DNA of 64,000 nucleotides from positions 1,488,001-1,552,000 of the forward strand of contig NZ_CP020105.1 in the NCBI RefSeq assembly GCF_002067135.1, read 5' to 3'. Position 1 is the first letter of the stretch. Every line of letters starts with the position of its first letter. Of this stretch, positions 34,160 through 44,098 are shown piece after piece. Below the pieces are notes generated by a model. It was not told the DNA's origin and made no database searches. It was given only the letters and a program-made list of their open reading frames with translations. The stretch comes from Spirosoma rigui. Its GTDB lineage: Bacteria; Bacteroidota; Bacteroidia; Cytophagales; Spirosomataceae. The translations under genes were made by a program, and so were the position numbers.

Positions 34160-37100
34160 GTGAATACCTTTGTAAGCCATAGGATTAACGATCTTTTGGC
34201 AAATGTAATTTTTTTGATAAACCTGAAAAAGGTATACTTTATTTTGCGGTCTGCTTCGCTACGTGCTTTTCTGAGTATGGTGTGTATTCTCCTGGCGCTT
34301 CATGCACTGGGCCAGAGTACTACGACACCGCGTCAGCCGGCTAAAGGGGGGATACCCACCACGACCGAACCTTCCCAGCGTGTTTCGGATCAAACGTCGG
34401 GCGCTACTCCGGCTACCCGGGCGGCCGAGAATAACCCGGCTGCTGCTACCACTACTGCTTCGCCCTCGACAACAACCGTCACGGCGCCAGCCTCGCAGAC
34501 AACGGTTCCCGCAGTGAAAAAGACAACCAAACGGACGCCCGGTCTCGTATCGCCCAATGTCGTTCGGCCCGAATCCCGCACAGCCGTAGGAAGTGACTCC
34601 CTGCAGGTAGCCGTCGGTGATACGGCCGTTGGTGACACTACCCAGAGCGAAGACGCTACGTTCCGGACCACTGTTACCTACCAGGCCAAAGACTCAACCA
34701 TCTACGCGGCCGACGGCCAGACTGTTGAACTGTTTGGTGATGCCAGCGTTGTCTACGGCGAAATCTCGCTTAAAGCCGATTATATCAAGATCAACTACCT
34801 TACCAACGAGGTATATGCCAAAGGTCGGTATGATTCGACCGCTAAAAAACTCATTGGGTCGCCTATTTTTCAGGATGGCGAAGGGAAATACGACTCCAAA
34901 GAGATCCGCTACAACTTCAAAACCAAGAAGGGGCGGATTCAGGGCGTTATCACCCAGCAGGGTGAAGGGAACATTCGGGGTAAGACTGTGAAGAAAGACG
35001 CCGAAGACAACCTCTACATCGGCAATGCCATTTACACGACCTGTAACCTGGCAACTCCGCACTTTCACATCAACGCCAGTAAGCTCAAGGTCATTCACAA
35101 TAAGTCGGTGGTGGCGGGCCCGTTTAACCTGGTCATCAATCAAATACCACTTCCTATTGGACTGCCGTTTGGCTTTTTCCCGTTTCCCAAGCGCAAGGAA
35201 ATCGGAGTATCCGGTATTCTGGTGCCGCAGTACGGGGAGGAGCCCAATGGACGCGGCTACTACCTGCGCGATGGAGGCTACTACTGGGCGGTGAGCGAAA
35301 ACCTGGGGCTGCAGTTCAAAGGGCAGATCTACTCGCGGGGGAGCTGGGGCGTGGGTGTATCGTCGGCCTATAACAAACGCTACCGCTTTAGCGGGGCCGT
35401 TGATCTACGGTTCAACCGAAACCGCTCCGGTGACCGCGTCGATCTGAGCCAGGTGCCCCGCAACGATTTTGCCTTTACCTGGTCGCACTCGCCGGTCCCT
35501 CGCGGACGGGGTAGTTTCTCGGCTAACGTAAACATCAGCAGCAACAGCTACAACCAGAACAACTCATTCAGTACCCAGTCGTACATTTCCAACGTAGCGG
35601 GCTCGTCGGTACAGTACAGCCGCACGTTCGGGCAGTATGTGCGGGCGGGAGCCAACGTGCGGGTGAACCAGCAATTCGGTCAGATCGACCGGGTGACCCA
35701 GCAGCGCGTTAACGGAAAAACCGACGTATCGTCTGATTTTAACTTCGGCGTGAACCAGATCTCGCCCTTCGCGCTTAAAGGCGGTACGGGCCGCTGGTAC
35801 GAGAGTTTCCGTGTCGGTCTCGACATCAGCGGATCAATAGGCGTGAGCAATACTGTCCGTAGCCAGGTCGATACGACGGGGTTGGGTTTTCCAGTCATCA
35901 CCAGCCTGCGGCCCATCAGTGCTGTTCAACGGGCGCTGGATAGTACTGCCCGCGCCGAAGCTATCCGCGATGGACGCGTTATCCAGGACCCAAACCTGAT
36001 CCCTTTCAACACGGCCAACCTGCCGCGTATTTGGGAAAACCGAACGGTGCAGGCGCGGTACAGCATTCCCATCTCCCTGCCGAACGTCAAATTGCTCCGG
36101 TACATCAACCTGACGCCGGGTTTCTCGCTACAGGGCGATATTTACACCAAGAAGCTAAACTACACGTACCTGGGCTTCGGCAATCTGTTCGACGTTGATC
36201 CGGTAACGGGGCAGTACGTCACCAACCAGAACGCAGTGCGGGTCGATACGGCCCGTGGGTTCTTCCCGTCCTACAACTTCTCGGTCAACGCGAGTATGAA
36301 CACGCGTTTCTATGGAACGTTCTTCATCCGTGGGAAACGTATCGAGGCCATTCGGCATACGGTGGCCCCGTCAATTTCGTTCAGCTATATTCCGGACTTC
36401 ACGAACCCTGCTTTCGGCCAGTTTCAGATTCTGCCCGCCGTGGGGAGTCTGGCGAACTTGCCGGAATACCGGCGGACCCTCTCGGTGTTCCGGGGACTTG
36501 GGGGAAGCAGCGGTGGCGGAACCAGCACCGAGTCGGCCTTTATTTCGTTCGGTATTGTGAACCAGCTGGAGATGAAAGTCCGCACCCGGAACGATACCAC
36601 GGGGCAGGATTTCAAAAAAGTGCCCCTGTTCGACAACCTGAGCGTTACCGGGAGCTACAACCTGCTCGCGCCAGACTACAAGCTGTCGCCGATTGCGGTA
36701 AGTGCCAACACCCAGATCTTCAAAAACATCAGTTTTAACCTCTCATCGACTTTCGATCCGTACGCGCTCAGACCGTACGGCGGTACGCCCTACTATAGCC
36801 TGCCTACATCGACAACGCCCATTCCTCCTACTAGTTTCTCGCCATCGATACTAGCCATTGCCGGATACGACGGGCGGGAGTACGTGCGGGTGCCACAGGT
36901 GTACGCATTTCAGAAAGGCCAGGGCCTGCTGCGGCTGACGAACGTGCAGGCGTATGTAAGCGCCCGTTTTGCGCCCAAGCAGGCCGACAAGAAGAAAACC
37001 AGTCCGAATGCATCCGATGCGACGTTGAAAGCCATTAACAATAACCCGGAACTGTATGTCGACTTCAATATTCCCTGGTCGTTTAATGCCAGCTATACCT

Positions 37101-37417
37101 TCGGACTGACTAAACTCACGCCCGAAATCTCCCAGGTGATTCAGGCCCTCACGTTAACGGGTGACCTGAGCCTGACGCCGAAGTGGAAAATTACCCTGCA
37201 GACTGGCTACGACTTCAAATTCATGAGCCCCACGCTGACGACTATTGGTATCAACCGCGACCTGCACTGCTGGGAAATGGCCTTCAACTGGACTCCCTAC
37301 GCCGGTAACAACCTGCGGGCGGGTAACTACTCGTTCGACCTGCGGGCGCGATCGTCTATCTTGCAGGAACTCAAACTCTCCCGCCGGCGCAGCTTCTACG
37401 ACCGGGGCGGGTTCTAG
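34160..37417 (+). CDS. lptD: Outer-membrane LPS assembly protein LptD, Bacteroidota type
   Basis: Up to 1085 residues. After a signal peptide ending near ALGQS comes a Thr/Pro/Ala-rich linker of about 100 residues. An OstA/LptA-like domain follows (TVELFGDASVVYGEISLKADYI, then GKYDSKEIRYNFKTKKG). A large barrel carries the conserved pieces GLPFGFFPFPKRKEIGVSG and PNGRGYYLRDGGYYWA. It inserts LPS into the outer leaflet. The start is uncertain: GTG at 34160 adds an odd leader, while TTG at 34244 would give a clean signal peptide and ATG at 34277 a short one. The usual disulfide cysteines of proteobacterial LptD are not obvious. Confidence 0.88.
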   Translation: MNTFVSHRINDLLANVIFLINLKKVYFILRSASLRAFLSMVCILLALHALGQSTTTPRQPAKGGIPTTTEPSQRVSDQTSGATPATRAAENNPAAATTTASPSTTTVTAPASQTTVPAVKKTTKRTPGLVSPNVVRPESRTAVGSDSLQVAVGDTAVGDTTQSEDATFRTTVTYQAKDSTIYAADGQTVELFGDASVVYGEISLKADYIKINYLTNEVYAKGRYDSTAKKLIGSPIFQDGEGKYDSKEIRYNFKTKKGRIQGVITQQGEGNIRGKTVKKDAEDNLYIGNAIYTTCNLATPHFHINASKLKVIHNKSVVAGPFNLVINQIPLPIGLPFGFFPFPKRKEIGVSGILVPQYGEEPNGRGYYLRDGGYYWAVSENLGLQFKGQIYSRGSWGVGVSSAYNKRYRFSGAVDLRFNRNRSGDRVDLSQVPRNDFAFTWSHSPVPRGRGSFSANVNISSNSYNQNNSFSTQSYISNVAGSSVQYSRTFGQYVRAGANVRVNQQFGQIDRVTQQRVNGKTDVSSDFNFGVNQISPFALKGGTGRWYESFRVGLDISGSIGVSNTVRSQVDTTGLGFPVITSLRPISAVQRALDSTARAEAIRDGRVIQDPNLIPFNTANLPRIWENRTVQARYSIPISLPNVKLLRYINLTPGFSLQGDIYTKKLNYTYLGFGNLFDVDPVTGQYVTNQNAVRVDTARGFFPSYNFSVNASMNTRFYGTFFIRGKRIEAIRHTVAPSISFSYIPDFTNPAFGQFQILPAVGSLANLPEYRRTLSVFRGLGGSSGGGTSTESAFISFGIVNQLEMKVRTRNDTTGQDFKKVPLFDNLSVTGSYNLLAPDYKLSPIAVSANTQIFKNISFNLSSTFDPYALRPYGGTPYYSLPTSTTPIPPTSFSPSILAIAGYDGREYVRVPQVYAFQKGQGLLRLTNVQAYVSARFAPKQADKKKTSPNASDATLKAINNNPELYVDFNIPWSFNASYTFGLTKLTPEISQVIQALTLTGDLSLTPKWKITLQTGYDFKFMSPTLTTIGINRDLHCWEMAFNWTPYAGNNLRAGNYSFDLRARSSILQELKLSRRRSFYDRGGF

Positions 37418-37421
37418 TAAA

Positions 37422-37499
37422 GTGATTGATGAATGAATGATTGGCTGAATTTTCACTGAATTACGAAGCGCTCAATCACTCATTCACCAATAAATCACG
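37422..37499. repeat. Imperfect hairpin after lptD
   Basis: GAATGAATGATTGGC on the left and the inverse of GCGCTCAATCACTCATTC (37468-37485) on the right form an imperfect stem. The right arm resembles the cydA-cydB hairpin, suggesting a dispersed element that also ends lptD transcription. Confidence 0.45.
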
Positions 37500-37542
37500 C
37501 ACTAAATCTGTATCTTGCCTGAACTCCTAACCGATAACGATC

Positions 37543-37791
37543 ATGACTGACCGGGACAAGAAACGACTGGATGAACTGGAAGTGAAAACGGCCTACTTAC
37601 TGGCGCGACAGGATGAGCAATCGGCTAAAATGCATCAGATCACGGCGCGATTGGCCTACATCGAAGCCCGGCAGTATCGGTTAATGAAAGAAATTGGTAT
37701 CAAGCCCGAAAACCTCGATACGGCAGAAACCGCCCGGATGGATGCCCAGTCGATCAACCTGCTCGCCATTCCCGAACAACGGTTGAACTAA
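37543..37791 (+). CDS. Small coiled-coil hypothetical protein
   Basis: 82 residues, mostly charged helix with heptad-like spacing (KRLDELEVKTAYLLARQDEQ, ARLAYIEARQYRLMKEIGI). No signal peptide and no recognised domain. It ends 63 bases before gldG on the same strand, so it may be in that transcription unit. The function is unknown. Confidence 0.6.
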   Translation: MTDRDKKRLDELEVKTAYLLARQDEQSAKMHQITARLAYIEARQYRLMKEIGIKPENLDTAETARMDAQSINLLAIPEQRLN

Positions 37792-37854
37792 GGTTGTCAA
37801 ATCTGATCCGGTCGTTGCAAACAGGATCGGTCCGATTGTTCGTTATTGTCTCGT

Positions 37855-39537
37855 ATGAAAGCTGCTTCCCTACGTACCCTTTTTATCATCCTTGCCTTAA
37901 TCGCCGTCAACCTACTGTCGGCGTTCGTGTTCTTCCGGCTTGACCTGACCGAAGAAAAAAGATATACCCTATCACCCGCCACACAGTCGCTGCTGGCTGG
38001 TCTGCCCGACGATATTCACGTTGACGTGTACCTGACGGGCGACCTCCCCCCCGGCTTCAAACGACTCGAAAACGCCGTTCGTGAAACGCTGGATGAGTTT
38101 CAGGCTACGGCTGGCAAGCCCGTTACCTTCCGCTTTATTGATCCGGATGCCATCACCGATGCCGATGCCAAGTCTAAGCTCATCGATCGGTTACAGCAGC
38201 GCGGATTGTTACCTACCAACCTGTTTGCCAAAGAAGGGGGCAAACGGACCGAGAAACTGGTTTTTCCCGGTGCTATCGTCTCGTATAAGGGTAAGGAGGC
38301 TGCGGCCCTGCTGCTGAAGGGTAACAAGACGGCGTCGCCCGAAGAACAGCTGAATCAATCATACGAAGGGGTGGAGTTTCAGCTTGCCTCGGTTATTCGT
38401 AAGCTGACCCAGCAGGAAGGAAATCGTCGGCGGGTGGGTCTGCTCTATGGTCATACGCAGGTACCGCCTTCGCGTTTTGCTGACTTGCTGGCGTCCGTAC
38501 AGGAAAACTATGATCTGTTCTTCATCGATATGTCCAAGCCCGGCCCCATTGCCGGTCTCGATGCTATACTAGTACCCAAGCCCGACCGGCCTTTCTCCGA
38601 CGACGAGGTTTTTAAACTCGATCAGTTTGTTGTGAACGGCGGGCGAGCCTTGTTTTTCGTGGATGGCCAGCGCGTCGACAGCGTCAACAACGAAGGCACC
38701 TATGCCCAACCGCTGGCTCTCAATCTCGATGATCTGTTTTTTCGCTGGGGCGTTCGCGTCAACCGCAACGTTGTCAAAGACCTGTACTGCGCGCCCATTC
38801 CGCTCAACGTCGGGAACATCGGCGACAAGCCTAATATACAACTGGTACCGTGGCGGTTTTACCCGCTGCTGAACAATTTTGGCAACAGTGGCAACCCCAT
38901 TGTGCGGAATCTGGATGCGTTGCTGAGCCGCTTCGTCAGTACACTCGATACCGTACGGGCCACCGGTGGCGACGGGCAGCCCATTCGTAAAACACCATTG
39001 TTACTCACCTCGCCATACACCCAGATGCTGAAGGCCCCGGCGCTGATTTCGTACAATGAAGCCCGGCAGCAACCTGATCCGAAAACCTATACGGGCGGTC
39101 CTCAGCTGGTAGGATGTTTGCTCGAAGGTCGGTTTCAGTCGCTTTTTGCCAATCGAATTCTGCCCGGCGATCCCCGCGCCAATGGCTTTAGGGCGGTGGG
39201 TGAACCGTCGCGGGTGCTGGTCTGCTCGGATGGCGACCTGATCATCAACGACGTCGACTATAAACGTAATGCGCCTTATCCGCTGGGTTTCGACCGTTAC
39301 ACCCGCACGACATTTGCCAACAAAGATTTTGCCCTTAATGCTATCGATTACCTGGTCGACCCGGACGGCGTCATTGCGGCCCGAACGCGTACCGTAACGC
39401 TCAGACCTCTGGACAAGATTCGGGTCGATGCTGGACGTACCGGTTGGCAACTCCTGAACGTACTGGGACCGCTGGCCCTGATCGGGCTGGTAGGGATGGT
39501 GTGGCAGTTTGCCCGCCGGAAACGCTACGGCGCGTGA
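37855..39537 (+). CDS. gldG: Gliding motility ABC-type auxiliary protein GldG
   Basis: 560 residues from the ATG at 37855 (an upstream TTG is poorer). An N-terminal membrane segment precedes FRLDLTEEKRYTLSPATQSLLAGLPDDIHVDVYLTGDLPPGFKRL-type sequence. This is the hallmark of the GldG/ABC_transp_aux family; only part is quoted as a guide (LTEEKRYTLSP). A large soluble part and a C-terminal membrane helix with a basic end follow (LALIGLVGMVWQF). GldG works with GldF and GldA in gliding. GldF is not next to it here. Confidence 0.92.
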   Translation: MKAASLRTLFIILALIAVNLLSAFVFFRLDLTEEKRYTLSPATQSLLAGLPDDIHVDVYLTGDLPPGFKRLENAVRETLDEFQATAGKPVTFRFIDPDAITDADAKSKLIDRLQQRGLLPTNLFAKEGGKRTEKLVFPGAIVSYKGKEAAALLLKGNKTASPEEQLNQSYEGVEFQLASVIRKLTQQEGNRRRVGLLYGHTQVPPSRFADLLASVQENYDLFFIDMSKPGPIAGLDAILVPKPDRPFSDDEVFKLDQFVVNGGRALFFVDGQRVDSVNNEGTYAQPLALNLDDLFFRWGVRVNRNVVKDLYCAPIPLNVGNIGDKPNIQLVPWRFYPLLNNFGNSGNPIVRNLDALLSRFVSTLDTVRATGGDGQPIRKTPLLLTSPYTQMLKAPALISYNEARQQPDPKTYTGGPQLVGCLLEGRFQSLFANRILPGDPRANGFRAVGEPSRVLVCSDGDLIINDVDYKRNAPYPLGFDRYTRTTFANKDFALNAIDYLVDPDGVIAARTRTVTLRPLDKIRVDAGRTGWQLLNVLGPLALIGLVGMVWQFARRKRYGA

Positions 39538-39610
39538 GCTGAAGACAGAGCTAGTTAGCTTTCTTTAGGAGCTACCAATAAGGGTACACCGCAATGCTCG
39601 TCTACTAACC

Positions 39611-41290
39611 TTACTCGACCGCGAATTTCACAACCCACTGTCCAACGGTGGTACCGGTCAGGTTGAAGATGAGGTTGGGAAATAAACCCAGCACCAGGGC
39701 CAGTGCGCCAAGTGGAATCAGCATGAGTTTTTCGCGGGCGGTCAGGTCGGTCAGGTCTGATGTACCAATCAACGTGGTAGGGTCGTGGCGGAACCAGAAC
39801 GGGCCGAAAAACATGCGTTGCAGCGTCCAGAGGAAATACGCTGCCGCCAGGAGAATACCAGTTGCCGCTACGGCCGTGAGCCAGCCCGGCAGCCATTCCG
39901 ACTGGAAACTACCCATCAGTGTGAACAACTCCCCCACAAAACCTGAAAAGCCGGGAAGTCCAAGCGACCCGAAGAAGGCAACCGCTGTCAGCGTAGCGTA
40001 CTGCGGCATGGGTTTCATCAGGCCCCGGTAGGAGTCGATGCGCCGGTCGTGGGTACGGTCGTAGAGAACACCCGTGAGCAGGAATAGCATGGCCGACAGA
40101 ACCCCGTGACTCACCATCTGGTAGACGGCTCCGTTGACACCTTCGGCCGTCAGCGACGCGATACCCAGCAGCACAAAGCCCATGTGCGACACCGACGAAT
40201 AGGCGATCATCTTTTTTAAATCGTTCTGCGCGAGGGCCACCAGACCGCCGTAAACGATGGAAACTGTACCCAGGACGGCCAGCGTGTGTGCGTATTCAGC
40301 GGCCCCGTCGGGAAAGAAATTCCAGACGATTCGAAGGAATCCATACCCACCAATTTTCAGCAATACCCCGGCCAGCACGACCGATACGGGCGTTGGTGCT
40401 TCGACGTGCGCATCGGGTAGCCAGGTATGTACCGGAACAATAGGTAGTTTAATGGCAAACCCAATGAATACGGCCCAGAACGCCAGCATCCGGGCGGGCA
40501 GACCAAGAATAACGGGTTCGGCAGCCGGGTTCAGAAAAGCGTCGGGCAGGTAATTACCGCCGTCGGCGAGGTAGCGCATGTCGAAGGTATGCACCACCAG
40601 CGCGGGGTTGATCTGGCCACTCTGCAAGTGACTCTGAATCATTCGGATTACGTCGTCCGTTGCGTTGGCGGGGTCGGTGATGAAACCGGCTGCCAGGGCG
40701 GTGCTTATCGGGTCCATAACGGAGAGGTACAGGCCGATCATGACCAGCAGGATCAGCAGGGAACCCAGCAGTGTATACAGGAAAAACTTGATGGACGCAT
40801 ACTCCCGGCGGGGCCCGCCCCATAGCCCGATCAGGAAATACATGGGCAGGAGCATGAACTCGAAAAACAGGAAGAACAGAAAGAAGTCGAGGGCCACAAA
40901 GCACCCCATGACCGTGCCGGTCAGGAGCAGGTACAGCGAATAATACGCTTTCGTTCGGTGCGTCATTGTCCAGGACGACACCACACCGACAAGCATAACA
41001 ACGGCCGAGAGGACCACCAGGGGTAAACTCATCCCGTCGACACCAACGAGATAGTCGATAGACGCGATGCCCAGTCGACCGAGCGGTAGTGTGATCCAGT
41101 TGGCCTGTTGAAGCAGCTGGTACCCACTGGCCGACGTATCGAAGGCAGCATAGGCCATACCTGCCAGTCCAACCTCTGCCGCTGTAATAACCAGAGCAAT
41201 CCGGCGAAACCACGTCGTCTGGCTCTCAGGCAGCAGCGCCACCAATAGCGCACCAAGTAACGGAAGAAAAATCAGTAACGAAAGGATCAT
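39611..41290 (-). CDS. nuoM: NADH-quinone oxidoreductase subunit M
   Basis: 559 residues, about fourteen hydrophobic segments. The antiporter-like signatures are present: FEFMLLPMYFLIGLWGG (with the key Glu), KLPIVPVHTWLPDAHVEAPTPVSV, the VLAGVLLKIGGYG helix and LKKMIAYSSVSHMGFVLLG. It is one of the three proton-pumping subunits of complex I. It is the last gene of the minus-strand nuo block in this window; nuoN, its usual downstream partner, is not present. Confidence 0.96.
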   Translation of the reverse strand: MILSLLIFLPLLGALLVALLPESQTTWFRRIALVITAAEVGLAGMAYAAFDTSASGYQLLQQANWITLPLGRLGIASIDYLVGVDGMSLPLVVLSAVVMLVGVVSSWTMTHRTKAYYSLYLLLTGTVMGCFVALDFFLFFLFFEFMLLPMYFLIGLWGGPRREYASIKFFLYTLLGSLLILLVMIGLYLSVMDPISTALAAGFITDPANATDDVIRMIQSHLQSGQINPALVVHTFDMRYLADGGNYLPDAFLNPAAEPVILGLPARMLAFWAVFIGFAIKLPIVPVHTWLPDAHVEAPTPVSVVLAGVLLKIGGYGFLRIVWNFFPDGAAEYAHTLAVLGTVSIVYGGLVALAQNDLKKMIAYSSVSHMGFVLLGIASLTAEGVNGAVYQMVSHGVLSAMLFLLTGVLYDRTHDRRIDSYRGLMKPMPQYATLTAVAFFGSLGLPGFSGFVGELFTLMGSFQSEWLPGWLTAVAATGILLAAAYFLWTLQRMFFGPFWFRHDPTTLIGTSDLTDLTAREKLMLIPLGALALVLGLFPNLIFNLTGTTVGQWVVKFAVE

Positions 41291-41297
41291 GCGTAAC

Positions 41298-41314
41298 GCG
41301 GACGTCCTGTCCGC
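41298..41314. repeat. GCGGAC palindrome between nuoM and nuoL
   Basis: GCGGAC and GTCCGC arms around a five-base loop, flanked by sequence similar to the element at 2738-2756 in inverse orientation. Probably the same dispersed intergenic element. It lies within the nuo operon, so it need not stop transcription. Confidence 0.45.
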
Positions 41315-41378
41315 TGTATGTCTTATGTATTCTTGAATTAAAATGCGGTTCCCTTGCGGATACGTCCGCCCGAACGCG

Positions 41379-43268
41379 TCATAACAACCACCAAATCATA
41401 ACCAGTAGCCCAACTACGGCAGCTGTGATATACGACTGCACCTTACCGTTCTGCACGGACCGGGTCAACCAGCCCAGCCGCCCCGCCAGCCAGGCCGCGC
41501 CATTCACAAACCCATCGACAACGTATCGATCCAGGCCGTTCGCCAGGTGTGCCATAACGACCACCGAAACACCCGCCCCATTGACTGCTCCATCGACCAT
41601 GCGTTGATCGGTACGCTGGAGTTTAGCCGCGAGTTTTAGAACGGGAGTAATGATCAGGACTTGGTAAAAAGTATCGAGAAAGCCGTACTCCATCGAAAGC
41701 CGCACAAAACCGCGATTGTGGTCAGGCTCGCGTGACCGGAAGCCAAGCCAGCCGCCGAGCAGGACCAGACTAACCGAAACAGGAGCGAGCCAGATCGGTA
41801 CTTCTTCTTCATTGACCGGAAAAAGTTGGAAAAACCAGCTTGCATGGGCACTGATCGGATTGAACGAAAACCAAATGAATACCGACAGGATCGCCAGCAG
41901 TATGACAGGTCCGCGCATAAGCCAGCTTGGCTCGTGAACCTCGGCCAGCGGAACAGCGGTATTTGAATAGTTACCGAAGAAAACCAGACGCCATTGCCGG
42001 GCCATGTAAAAGGCCGTCAGGCCCGATGAGGCCAGCAGCAGGAACGGGATGGTTTGGGGGAGCAGGCCGGATTGCGTATGGCTCCAGGCAAAGGCGCCCC
42101 CTAAAATCGCTTCTTTCGACAAAAAACCCGAGAAAAAGGGCAAGCCCGCCAGTGCTGCTGCGCACAGGGTATAACCTAAAAACGTAGTGGGAAGGGCACG
42201 ACGCAACCCGCCCATTTGCTGCATATCCTGGGTATGAACGGCGTGAATAACCGCCCCCGCGCTAAGAAACAAACCCGCCTTGAAAAACGCGTGGGTCAGC
42301 AGGTGGAACAGCGCGCCATTCACATTCCCCGTTCCCATGCCTGCTACCATCAACCCCAGTTGCGAGACCGTCGAGAAAGCCAGTACTTTTTTGATGTCCG
42401 TTTGAAAAACGGCCGAGTAGCCACCCCAGCCGGTTGTGATGGTGCCAATCAGCGTAATGACGACCAGCGCATCGGGCGAGAGGAGGGGATGAATGCGGGC
42501 GAGCAGGAAAATACCTGCTGCCACCATCGTTGCCGCGTGGAGCAGCGCCGAAACAGGCGTGGGGCCTTCCATGGCATCCGGTAACCAGGTTAGCAGCGGG
42601 AACTGAGCCGATTTACCCACGCAACCCATGAACAGGCACAGGCCAATGGCGGTGGGTACCGGTCCGGCGCCTGCCACATTGATCAGGGCCGACAGATCTA
42701 GCGTATCGAAGTAGTAGTAGGTCAGGAAAATGCCGATTAAAAAACCAACATCTCCCACCCGATTCATCAGGAAGGCCTTTTTAGCGGCCTGACCGGCGGC
42801 CGGGCGTTCGGCATAGAAGCCGATAAGCAGGTACGACGCCAGACCAACCAACTCCCAGAAAGCGTAGAGCACCAGCAGGTTACCAGCCAGTACGATGCCC
42901 AGCATAGCGCCAACAAATAGCTGAAGGTAAGCGAAGTAGCGGGGTAGCTTTTCTTCATCGTGGAGATACGCAATGGAATAGATCTGCACCAGCAGCGCCA
43001 CGAAATGCACCAGTACGAGTAGGAGTACCGTCAGCGCATCCAGCCGGAAAGCGATGCCGAACGATACACCGGATAGGGTAGCCCAATCGGTCTGGAACGT
43101 GATGGGGTCGGTGGGCAGGCTGATCGCAAGCAGGATCGATCCAAGCAGGCCTGTCCCGGTAAGCCCCACTGCCAGACCGCCTGCACTACGTCGGCTCCCC
43201 AGCGTCATCAGCAGGAAACCGGCAAAGGGCAGCAGCAGCAGACCAGTAAGGAGAATTCCGTTGGGCAT
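41379..43268 (-). CDS. nuoL: NADH-quinone oxidoreductase subunit L
   Basis: 629 residues, about sixteen hydrophobic segments. Typical pieces are FVGAMLGIVLAGNLLVLYAFWELVGLASYLLIGFY-type sequence (key Glu in FWELVG), QFPLLTWLPDAMEGPTPVSA, the SALLHAATMVAAG helix and a C-terminal amphipathic/lateral helix region. It is the distal proton-pumping subunit of complex I. It lies upstream of nuoM by 88 bases, with a 2OG oxygenase gene on its other side. Confidence 0.96.
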   Translation of the reverse strand: MPNGILLTGLLLLPFAGFLLMTLGSRRSAGGLAVGLTGTGLLGSILLAISLPTDPITFQTDWATLSGVSFGIAFRLDALTVLLLVLVHFVALLVQIYSIAYLHDEEKLPRYFAYLQLFVGAMLGIVLAGNLLVLYAFWELVGLASYLLIGFYAERPAAGQAAKKAFLMNRVGDVGFLIGIFLTYYYFDTLDLSALINVAGAGPVPTAIGLCLFMGCVGKSAQFPLLTWLPDAMEGPTPVSALLHAATMVAAGIFLLARIHPLLSPDALVVITLIGTITTGWGGYSAVFQTDIKKVLAFSTVSQLGLMVAGMGTGNVNGALFHLLTHAFFKAGLFLSAGAVIHAVHTQDMQQMGGLRRALPTTFLGYTLCAAALAGLPFFSGFLSKEAILGGAFAWSHTQSGLLPQTIPFLLLASSGLTAFYMARQWRLVFFGNYSNTAVPLAEVHEPSWLMRGPVILLAILSVFIWFSFNPISAHASWFFQLFPVNEEEVPIWLAPVSVSLVLLGGWLGFRSREPDHNRGFVRLSMEYGFLDTFYQVLIITPVLKLAAKLQRTDQRMVDGAVNGAGVSVVVMAHLANGLDRYVVDGFVNGAAWLAGRLGWLTRSVQNGKVQSYITAAVVGLLVMIWWLL

Positions 43269-43419
43269 TGGCGGGTGGGTCGTTACGGCCGCAAATATCC
43301 TGATTCATAAATGGGAAACCAACTGCCGTTTGTCTGCCCTTCCTCAGATTTTACCCAGACAATGGGCTATCGGTACGCTTGTCAGGCGTAACCAAGGGCG
43401 TTGTCGACGGTTGTGCGCG

Positions 43420-44064
43420 TTAAATGAGGGGTCCGCCCGTCTTAAGCCAGCCCGTCAGGCTGAGCCGTTCACGGGTGGCAGGGAAAACTTCGTGTTCCAG
43501 CTGGCCGCTATCGAAACAAACGAGTCGACCGCCTAGGGGTAAGGCCATAACCTGTCGTTCGGAACCATCGGCATCGGGCAGGTAGAGCGCCAACTGACCA
43601 CCATCGCTTTCCTGCCAGTCGGTGTTGAGGTAACAGATGACCGAGAGCTTCCGGCGAGAGTCGCTCCGAAACCGGTCCAGGTGACGTTTGTAGAACGTTC
43701 CGGTCGGGTAGCAGGCGTAGTGAAATTCGTAGTCCCGCAAGCCGAGATAACAGGTCTGATTTACGTACTGCACGAATTGACCAATTCGCTGCAGAAAGGC
43801 CTGCTCTTCGGGGGCTGCTGTAGCCTCGTCGAGCCATAGAATCTCATCGCCCCGAATCGCTTTTTCGACTGTTACCTGCTGGTTACCGATAGCCGCTGGC
43901 CGAAATTGTCCTGCTTCGCGCCGGGCGTGCAGACGAGTGGCAAGCGTGGCTACTTCGGCGGGCGACAGAAAGTTGTCCAGAATACCGTAGCCTTCGGTCA
44001 GAATCCCGTCGATAACCGGTTCATAAATAGATTCGGGCGATAAGTCGTTTGATTGATCGTTCAC
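43420..44064 (-). CDS. 2-oxoglutarate/Fe(II) oxygenase, prolyl 4-hydroxylase-like
   Basis: 214 residues. The double-stranded beta-helix iron site is visible: YKRHLDRF gives His-x-Asp, and QLEHEVFPATRERLSLTGW gives the distal His and the 2-oxoglutarate-binding Arg. The sequence FHYACYPTGTFY and LSVICYLNTDWQESDGGQL fit the prolyl hydroxylase-like P4Hc group. It is inserted between nuoK and nuoL in the complex I block on the same strand, so it is probably co-expressed. The target is unknown. Confidence 0.9.
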   Translation of the reverse strand: MNDQSNDLSPESIYEPVIDGILTEGYGILDNFLSPAEVATLATRLHARREAGQFRPAAIGNQQVTVEKAIRGDEILWLDEATAAPEEQAFLQRIGQFVQYVNQTCYLGLRDYEFHYACYPTGTFYKRHLDRFRSDSRRKLSVICYLNTDWQESDGGQLALYLPDADGSERQVMALPLGGRLVCFDSGQLEHEVFPATRERLSLTGWLKTGGPLI

Positions 44065-44098
44065 TGGCTGTATGCGATTATTGACGGGATGGCTACGT

